A stretch of DNA of 36,773 nt from the IMG/VR virus record IMGVR_UViG_3300029442_000014, positions 1 to 36,773 of that record; one strand, written 5' to 3'. This DNA is from a virus. This document shows positions 31,822 through 36,773 of the stretch, piece after piece. The position numbers and the translations under genes were made by a program. The notes beneath the pieces were generated by a model that searched no databases, was not told where the DNA came from, and saw only the letters and a list, made by a program, of their open reading frames with translations. How positions within the stretch are numbered: the stretch's first letter is position 1; the number at the start of each line of letters is the position of its first letter.

Positions 31822-34154
31822 TGGCAACTCTGATAATCGGCGCAGTATTAGCCGCGAGTCCCATCTTGGGTCCAGCTGCATGGCTCATTAGTTCTTTAAT
31901 CATGACAGGTGCTGGTTTTATCGATATGCTACTTTTTGCTCCTAAAACTCCAGATCAAGAAGGTCCAAGGATGGATGACCTAAAAATTCAGACGTCTACT
32001 TTTGGCGCTCCTATTCCTATTGTATATGGTACTACTCGTATCGCAGGTAATATTATTTGGGGTACTGATTATACTGAGCATACAAAAACAGAATCTGCCA
32101 GCAGCGGTGGAAAAGGTGGTGGAGGTGCTAAGGTTAAATCATATACGTACTCCATTACTTTTGCTGTGGGATTGGCGCAAGGTCCTTGTTCGTTTGATAA
32201 ATCTTTACAAAAAGTTTGGGCTGATGGTAAAATATTTGATATGACTGATATAGCCTATACTTTTTATGAGGGTACAGAAACTCAAATGCCAGATACTTAT
32301 ACTGAAGGTATTTTAGGTGTAGGTAATGTACCTGGGTATAGAGGATTATGCTACATAGTTTTTCATGATTTAAATGTAAGTCCTATGGGTAATCGTATTC
32401 CATCATTATCATTCGAAATTAAGTCCAATAAAAGTAATAAGCTTAATGAAATCCTGAGCGATATAAGTCTTGATGCTGGTTTAACCGTTGATGATATTGA
32501 TGTTACAGATCCTGCTATTTGTGATATTACTATTTCTGGTATGTATATTGATGGTAATAAATCGTTTAGAGAGCGTATAGAACCATTGTCTCTTGTGTAT
32601 TTGTTTGATGGCGTAGAGACGAACGGTAAAGTAGCATTCAAAAAACGAAATCTTACTAAAAATGTAGTAAAAATTACTGATTCTGAACTAGGAGCGTATG
32701 AGTCGTCGGCATCAGAAGATCCATATACAATTACTAGGAAATATGAACGTGAATTACCTGCATCTCTTTGGTTAGAGTATATTGCTAAAGATGGCGATTA
32801 TCAATTAGGAGGTATGCCTGCATATCGTATTAATACGGTTAGTAAAGAAGAGCAAAAGATTACAGTACCCATTGTAATGGAAGATGCTGATGCTAAGAGT
32901 GTAGCAGAATTACGACTATTTGAACAGTGGTCTTCTCGTAGTACTTTTGAAGCTGCTTTATCTTTACGATATGCGTATCTAATTCCTGGTAATCCTATTG
33001 AAGTTACGCTTAATGATGGCAGTGTTCATTTATTGATGATAGTCAAAACATCTTTTGGAGGGCCCGGCATATTCAAAATAACAGCAGTGTTCTCAGGTGC
33101 AACGGCATATACAACTGCAGGAGGAATTGTAAAAACTGTAGATACTATTACAGGGATTACTTCTTACACAACTACTACAGCCGCACGTATTGTGGATACA
33201 AGTGTAGTACAAACACCGGCATTACAACCTACTACTGTTTATCATGAGATAATGGATATTTGTCGCTTACCAGGTGATACCAGTACGGATTATGATTTTG
33301 CCTATGTAGCAGCAGGCGCTGTAGTTTTCTATGGTGCAAATACTTTACGCACCTATGACGGTGGTACTACTTGGCCATGGGCTGCAGAGAATGATGTCAA
33401 TGCTACTATTGGTGCTACTAATACTCTTCTCAATTCAGGACCTGTATACTTCTTTGATGAAGGTAACACTGTAACTGTTACACTGATAAACGGTACGTTA
33501 TCTAGTCATACGAAAGAAGAAGTATATGCTGGATATAACTTAGCAATAATCGGCAATGAGATTATTCAATTTAGAACGGCTACATTAATTGCAGAAAAAG
33601 TATATGTACTTTCGGGATTGCTACGTGGTTGTGGTGGTACAGATGATCAGATAGGAACGCATACAGTAACTGATAGATTTGTGCTGTTGATATTTTCTTC
33701 GTTAGAGCGAATGCCTATACCAACTACTGACAGAAATGTCATACGAAATTATAAATTCGGCCCCTACACAAAAGCTATAACTAGTAATCTTTATTCCGAT
33801 AAGACATTTACAAGTACTGGAAGATCTTATAGAAATTGGTCAGTGTGTCAGGTAAAAGGCGTAAGAGATGATACAGGCGAGTTGACTATTTCATGGGTAC
33901 CTCGTAGTAGAGTCGGTTCTACTTGGTCCGACTATATTGATGTTACTCTTACTAGTCCGGAAGTGTATACAGTTGAAATAATGTCAGAAAGTACGGTTGT
34001 AAGAGAAGTAACAGTAACTGCAGCTACTACATATGTATATACAGTAGCAAATCAAACAGCGGATTTTGGTTCTAGTCCTGATGAGGTTATGATACGTATA
34101 TACCAGATGGATACAGTAATAGGTCGCGGAATAGTAAAAGAAATTACAATATAA
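31821..34154 (+). CDS. Baseplate hub (megatron-like) tail protein
   Basis: Encodes 777 residues. A hydrophobic N-terminus (about 1-40), then the signature FGAPIPIVYGTTRIAGNIIWG, a Gly/Lys-rich loop (SGGKGGGGAK, about 95-104), VGLAQGPC, and YRGLCYIVFHDLNV correspond to the hub protein of gene transfer agents and related siphophages. The C-terminal half is beta-rich. It forms the central tip after the NlpC/P60 protein and probably holds the receptor-proximal fibre proteins encoded next. Confidence 0.85.
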   Translation: MATLIIGAVLAASPILGPAAWLISSLIMTGAGFIDMLLFAPKTPDQEGPRMDDLKIQTSTFGAPIPIVYGTTRIAGNIIWGTDYTEHTKTESASSGGKGGGGAKVKSYTYSITFAVGLAQGPCSFDKSLQKVWADGKIFDMTDIAYTFYEGTETQMPDTYTEGILGVGNVPGYRGLCYIVFHDLNVSPMGNRIPSLSFEIKSNKSNKLNEILSDISLDAGLTVDDIDVTDPAICDITISGMYIDGNKSFRERIEPLSLVYLFDGVETNGKVAFKKRNLTKNVVKITDSELGAYESSASEDPYTITRKYERELPASLWLEYIAKDGDYQLGGMPAYRINTVSKEEQKITVPIVMEDADAKSVAELRLFEQWSSRSTFEAALSLRYAYLIPGNPIEVTLNDGSVHLLMIVKTSFGGPGIFKITAVFSGATAYTTAGGIVKTVDTITGITSYTTTTAARIVDTSVVQTPALQPTTVYHEIMDICRLPGDTSTDYDFAYVAAGAVVFYGANTLRTYDGGTTWPWAAENDVNATIGATNTLLNSGPVYFFDEGNTVTVTLINGTLSSHTKEEVYAGYNLAIIGNEIIQFRTATLIAEKVYVLSGLLRGCGGTDDQIGTHTVTDRFVLLIFSSLERMPIPTTDRNVIRNYKFGPYTKAITSNLYSDKTFTSTGRSYRNWSVCQVKGVRDDTGELTISWVPRSRVGSTWSDYIDVTLTSPEVYTVEIMSESTVVREVTVTAATTYVYTVANQTADFGSSPDEVMIRIYQMDTVIGRGIVKEITI

Positions 34155-34169
34155 AAGGAGAGAGATGTA

Positions 34170-35051
34170 ATGAGCAGTAATTATACTACGAGAATAGCTC
34201 TTCCATACCTTGCAGTGGCACAGGCGCAAAAAGAATTAGCTCATAATGAGGCGTTGAACATACTGGATATTTTTGTTCAGCCAGTAGTACAAGCTATGCA
34301 AAACACTCCGCCAATCGCGCCTACATCTGGACAGGCTTGGATTGTCGGCAGTTCCCCTTCAGGCGTATGGGCGTCTCATGCTGATTCTATGGCTTATTAT
34401 CTCAGTGGCTGGTTTTATTACTCTCCTTTTTTAGGTATGAAATTCTACAGTGTGGCTGATGATGCTGATTATGCTTATGGTTCTACTGGTTGGAATATTT
34501 CTGTAGGAGCACAAGGGCCTACTGGAGCTACTGGTGCAACAGGTGCAACAGGTGCAACAGGTCCTGCTGGATTGTCTGCAGATATGGTTACTAATACCTA
34601 TTTAGCTAATATGGTCACAGGTACTATTAAAGGACGTGTGGCTGCAGGTACGGGTGATCCTTCTGATTTGACTGCCGCACAAGTACGTACTTTATTAAAT
34701 GTAGCAGAAATCGGTAGTACTCCGGTAGATTTCACAATGTTTTTTCCAGGTACGTATACTGCTTCGCAAATACTTGCGAAACTGAAAATGATACGTGAAA
34801 TAGTATTACCTGCATCGCTTACTGGATCTGTTGCTGATATAGGTATTAATCCTGCAGCCACTGCCGTATTATCTATATTACAAAACAATACAGAAATAGG
34901 TACGGCTTCTATAAGTACTGCAGGTGTTGTTACGTTTACTTTTACAGCAGAAATTACTTTAGCGGCAGGTGACATACTTAAGATATTGGCGCCTGCTTCT
35001 ATCGATGCTACTCTTGCAAATGTATCATTATCTTTGACAGGAGTGAGATAA
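34170..35051 (+). CDS. DUF2793-like tail protein with collagen-like repeat
   Basis: Encodes 293 residues, ATG behind AAAGGAGAG. The N-terminus TRIALPYLAVAQAQKELAHNEALNILD fits the DUF2793 pattern. Around residues 112-132 Gly-X-Y triplets (GPTGATGATG...) form a short collagen-like stalk encoded by GGTGCAACA repeats, followed by a beta-rich C-terminal head. Likely a trimeric tip fibre. Confidence 0.82.
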   Translation: MSSNYTTRIALPYLAVAQAQKELAHNEALNILDIFVQPVVQAMQNTPPIAPTSGQAWIVGSSPSGVWASHADSMAYYLSGWFYYSPFLGMKFYSVADDADYAYGSTGWNISVGAQGPTGATGATGATGATGPAGLSADMVTNTYLANMVTGTIKGRVAAGTGDPSDLTAAQVRTLLNVAEIGSTPVDFTMFFPGTYTASQILAKLKMIREIVLPASLTGSVADIGINPAATAVLSILQNNTEIGTASISTAGVVTFTFTAEITLAAGDILKILAPASIDATLANVSLSLTGVR

Positions 35052-35317
35052 ATGTCACTTATATTATTTGAGGGATTTGATATTTATAGTAATGTATTTC
35101 TAATAGATGCTGCAATAGTTGGTGCTACTGGAGCATCATTTCCAGCAGGTCGTTTTGGAGGTAAAGCACTTGCAATACATATGCAGTTACACAAATTCAA
35201 ACAGAAGTAATTACTCAGTCTACTGGTGAAATACGTGTATCATTACTGGCTCTATCAGTACTAAGCAGTACAGAGGCACCAAGTAGTACTTACTACCCAA
35301 TTATTTGCACGACTTAA
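35052..35317 (+). pseudogene. Frameshifted tail protein gene
   Basis: Starts behind CAGGAG with ATG and reads MSLILFEGFDIYSNVFLIDA to ...GRFGGKALAIHMQLHKFKQK, then stops. The opening LLFEGFD...GRFGGKAL resembles the start of lectin-like phage tail proteins. From about 35177 the -1 frame continues sensibly (TYAVTQIQTEVITQSTGEIR to ...STYYPIICTT) and ends at 35317. A small indel, or less likely a programmed shift, has broken the gene, which is also far shorter than such proteins usually are. Confidence 0.6.
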
Positions 35318-35340
35318 AGGGGCCCAGGTGCACGGGTCCT
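35318..35340 (+). terminator. GC-rich hairpin after the frameshifted gene
   Basis: AGGGGCCC (35318-35325) pairs with GGGTCCT (35334-35340) with one bulge. No clear T-run follows, so termination is possible but unproven. Confidence 0.35.
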
Positions 35341-35343
35341 AAT

Positions 35344-35358
35344 TAGTAATAATTACTA
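35344..35358. promoter_or_regulatory. Small palindrome upstream of the late promoter
   Basis: TAGTAAT-A-ATTACTA is a perfect inverted repeat 16 bases ahead of the -35 element and may be an operator. Confidence 0.3.
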
Positions 35359-35373
35359 TTTAAGCCAAAAGTG

Positions 35374-35402
35374 TTGATTTTTTTATAAGGGTGTAGTATA
35401 AT
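35374..35402 (+). promoter_or_regulatory. Promoter for the terminal fibre genes
   Basis: TTGATT (35374-35379), 17 bases, TATAAT (35397-35402). The preceding bases GTGTAG are the same as at the terminase promoter (6465-6494). It would drive the genes from 35427 independently of the main operon. Confidence 0.7.
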
Positions 35403-35426
35403 ATATAATATAGGGGGGTCTATAGT

Positions 35427-35855
35427 ATGGCATCTGGACGAGCAGATCTTATAATGGAAAAGGGCTCCGATTGGTACGTGCTGCTAACTACTAACCAAGT
35501 AGATGGCACTCCTACTGATCTTACTGGCTGGAATGCTCGTTGTCAGATACGTAAAACAGCTAGTACTTCTTCACCCGTAGTAGCAGTTCCTATTGCTACT
35601 ATTGACAATCCATTGGATGGAGAAGTAGTATTGACACTTACTGCAGCAGAGACTTCTACCATACCTACTTCAGGATCTAATTTTACAGAACCATCGCGTT
35701 ATCTATATGATTTGGAAATCTTCGTATTAGAAGACGTATTGGGTGTAGATGGCAATCCTGTATTAGATGCTAATGGTAATGTTACACAAGAAGAAACAAC
35801 AACGGCTAAACTACTTCATGGATTCATAAGTGTAATTCCGGAGGTACCTAAATAA
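35427..35855 (+). CDS. Small tail or baseplate protein (putative)
   Basis: Encodes 142 residues behind AGGGGGG. Beta-sandwich-like sequence MEKGSDWYVLLTTNQVDGTP, TDLTGWNARCQIRKTA, LDGEVVLTLTAAETSTIP, YLYDLEIFV is common in small phage proteins encoded near fibres, similar to the N-terminal part of upper-baseplate proteins. The exact role is unknown. Its stop overlaps the next start. Confidence 0.65.
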   Translation: MASGRADLIMEKGSDWYVLLTTNQVDGTPTDLTGWNARCQIRKTASTSSPVVAVPIATIDNPLDGEVVLTLTAAETSTIPTSGSNFTEPSRYLYDLEIFVLEDVLGVDGNPVLDANGNVTQEETTTAKLLHGFISVIPEVPK

Positions 35856-36418
35856 TGGCTGATGTAGAAGTTGTTGCTAATAATAAGACTACTGCCGTAA
35901 CAGTAACTTATCTACCTCGCGGACCTCAAGGCAAGCCCGGCAATCTCGGAGTTTCTGGTTCTAAAGGAGAAAAAGGTGATTCAGGTCCTCCGGGAGAACA
36001 AGGACCTCCTGGTAAAGAAGGAAATCCTGGTGTACCTGGTCTTCGTGGTGAATCAGGGGCTACGGATGCTCCCACTGATTACTTTTGTGGCGTAGGTGCT
36101 CTTAACTTGGGGCAACCAGTTTTCCTCACAGCTACAAATACAGTACTACCTGCGACAGCTGAGAATATTTCTCATGCTGGCAGAGTAGTTGGTATAGCCT
36201 TAAATGACGCTGTCACTGGTGAGATAGTACGAGTTAAACGTAGCGGAACCGTTACGAAAGATTCGTGGGACCTCACTCCTGGACAGCGTTATTATTTGGG
36301 CCCGGGAGGCGAATTTGTTCTTGATCCAGAAGGAATGGCGTTCGCACAGAAAATGGGATTAGCAGAAGCTGCAACATCGTTGTTTATTCAAATGGAGTCG
36401 CCTATAGTATTATTATAA
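35855..36418 (+). CDS. Collagen-like fibre protein
   Basis: Encodes 187 residues. Residues about 27-70 are Gly-X-Y triplets (GPQGKPG...GPPGEQGPPGKEG), a collagen-like triple helix, flanked by a short N-terminal attachment region and a beta-rich C-terminal domain with GRVVGIALNDAVTGEIVRVKRSGTV, as in tail fibres and head fibres. Probably trimeric and exposed on the virion. Confidence 0.8.
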   Translation: MADVEVVANNKTTAVTVTYLPRGPQGKPGNLGVSGSKGEKGDSGPPGEQGPPGKEGNPGVPGLRGESGATDAPTDYFCGVGALNLGQPVFLTATNTVLPATAENISHAGRVVGIALNDAVTGEIVRVKRSGTVTKDSWDLTPGQRYYLGPGGEFVLDPEGMAFAQKMGLAEAATSLFIQMESPIVLL

Positions 36419-36433
36419 GGGAGGAAAAATAAC

Positions 36434-36652
36434 ACGGCTAAAAAGTTTATTACTCTGGTAAATGGTGTACAGCATCTCATTCCGTCAATTGATACTTCAG
36501 CGGGTGCTGGAAGTGCAGGAGAAGTTATTGCTGCGGATGAGAATGGAAAACTCAACCCTAGCTTTCTTCCGACTGGTGTAGGTGCAGATAATGCATCGCT
36601 GCCCGCAACTGAAGCCCTTGCAGCGGGCGATTTCTGTAATATCGTAGTGTAG
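36434..36652 (+). CDS. Small fibre-type protein with apparent ACG start
   Basis: Reads (M)TAKKFITLVNGVQHLIPSI and on to LPATEALAAGDFCNIVV, 72 residues, then TAG. GGGAGG lies 9 bases before ACG; the only upstream codons before an in-frame stop are GGG AGG AAA AAT AAC, so ACG is the best-placed start and may be a mutated ATG. The N-terminus resembles small phage proteins beginning MA-KKFITLVNG. The reading frame ends where such proteins often continue with NG.V.VRKA, so the 3' end may be broken too. Confidence 0.5.
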   Translation, partial: TAKKFITLVNGVQHLIPSIDTSAGAGSAGEVIAADENGKLNPSFLPTGVGADNASLPATEALAAGDFCNIVV

Positions 36653-36773
36653 TGGCAAACGGGACGGCGTGCAGTATTCTGACGTAGCGGCTTACACCTA
36701 TGATGTGGAACTGATTACCATCTCGACCGGCAAGGTCCATCGGTGGCTGAACGGCAGCGTGTCAATCAGCCCG
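36651..36773 (+). CDS. Open frame running off the window edge
   Basis: The frame starting just past 36650 stays open for 41 codons to the end: SGKRDGVQYSDVAAYTYDVE to ...WLNGSVSISP. It is GC-richer than upstream DNA. No ribosome site is evident; it could be the rest of a disrupted gene or the beginning of another. Weak support. Confidence 0.2.

Overview
This window reads as part of a tailed double-stranded DNA phage (Caudoviricetes) with a long non-contractile tail. The right 30 kb is a complete structural module in canonical order: small and large terminase, portal, scaffold, major capsid protein, connector genes, tail tube, frameshifted tail-assembly chaperone, tape measure, tail-tip proteins and fibre-like proteins. 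No sheath, lysis, integrase, tRNA or rRNA gene is visible. The tip set (two DUF2460-like proteins, a DUF2163-like protein, an NlpC/P60 peptidase, a large baseplate hub, a DUF2793-like protein) is the arrangement of gene transfer agents and phages of Gram-negative hosts. Strong AGGAGG ribosome sites and consensus sigma-70 promoters fit many bacteria, so the host is not resolved; an alphaproteobacterium or a Gram-negative firmicute would both fit.

Left arm (1-6200, all minus strand): a cut gene at the edge, a 430-base intergenic stretch with nested helices that may be a structured RNA (220-503), then nine small genes of unknown function (519-4507). Each of the nine is preceded by the same RNA-like element: an invariant block (consensus ACAGNGAGGAC), 7-8 bases, then a 4-5 bp hairpin whose stem sequence changes from copy to copy while its 8-base loop GTGAGAGG never changes. 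Further right are tiny ORFs, a small membrane protein, an HExxH metallopeptidase-like protein and an AT-rich gene with a resemblance to DUF6884/YaaA-like proteins. The divergent control region (6201-6519) holds a long AT-rich palindrome, a 31-bp tandem repeat and a consensus promoter that starts the rightward structural operon.

Right arm (6520-end, all plus strand): packaging genes come first. The large terminase is interrupted by a mini-intein placed inside its Walker A motif, and short in-frame DNA repeats lie in both terminase genes. Capsid and tail-tube genes follow; the capsid gene and the first of two tail-tube paralogues show the codon choice of very highly expressed genes. A -1 slippery heptamer CCCTTTA joins the two tail-chaperone reading frames, and a terminator follows. 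The 3606-residue tape measure contains a DEDDy 3'-5' exonuclease-like domain with all acidic motif residues, and an M15-like peptidase domain. One DUF2460-like gene carries a foreign-looking 1-kb C-terminal module bracketed by identical 32-bp direct repeats, and shares a linker with the neighbouring DUF2163-like gene. The right edge has a frameshifted gene, a second promoter with the same TGTAGTATAAT -10 context, two small fibre-type genes and a gene whose only good start codon is ACG.
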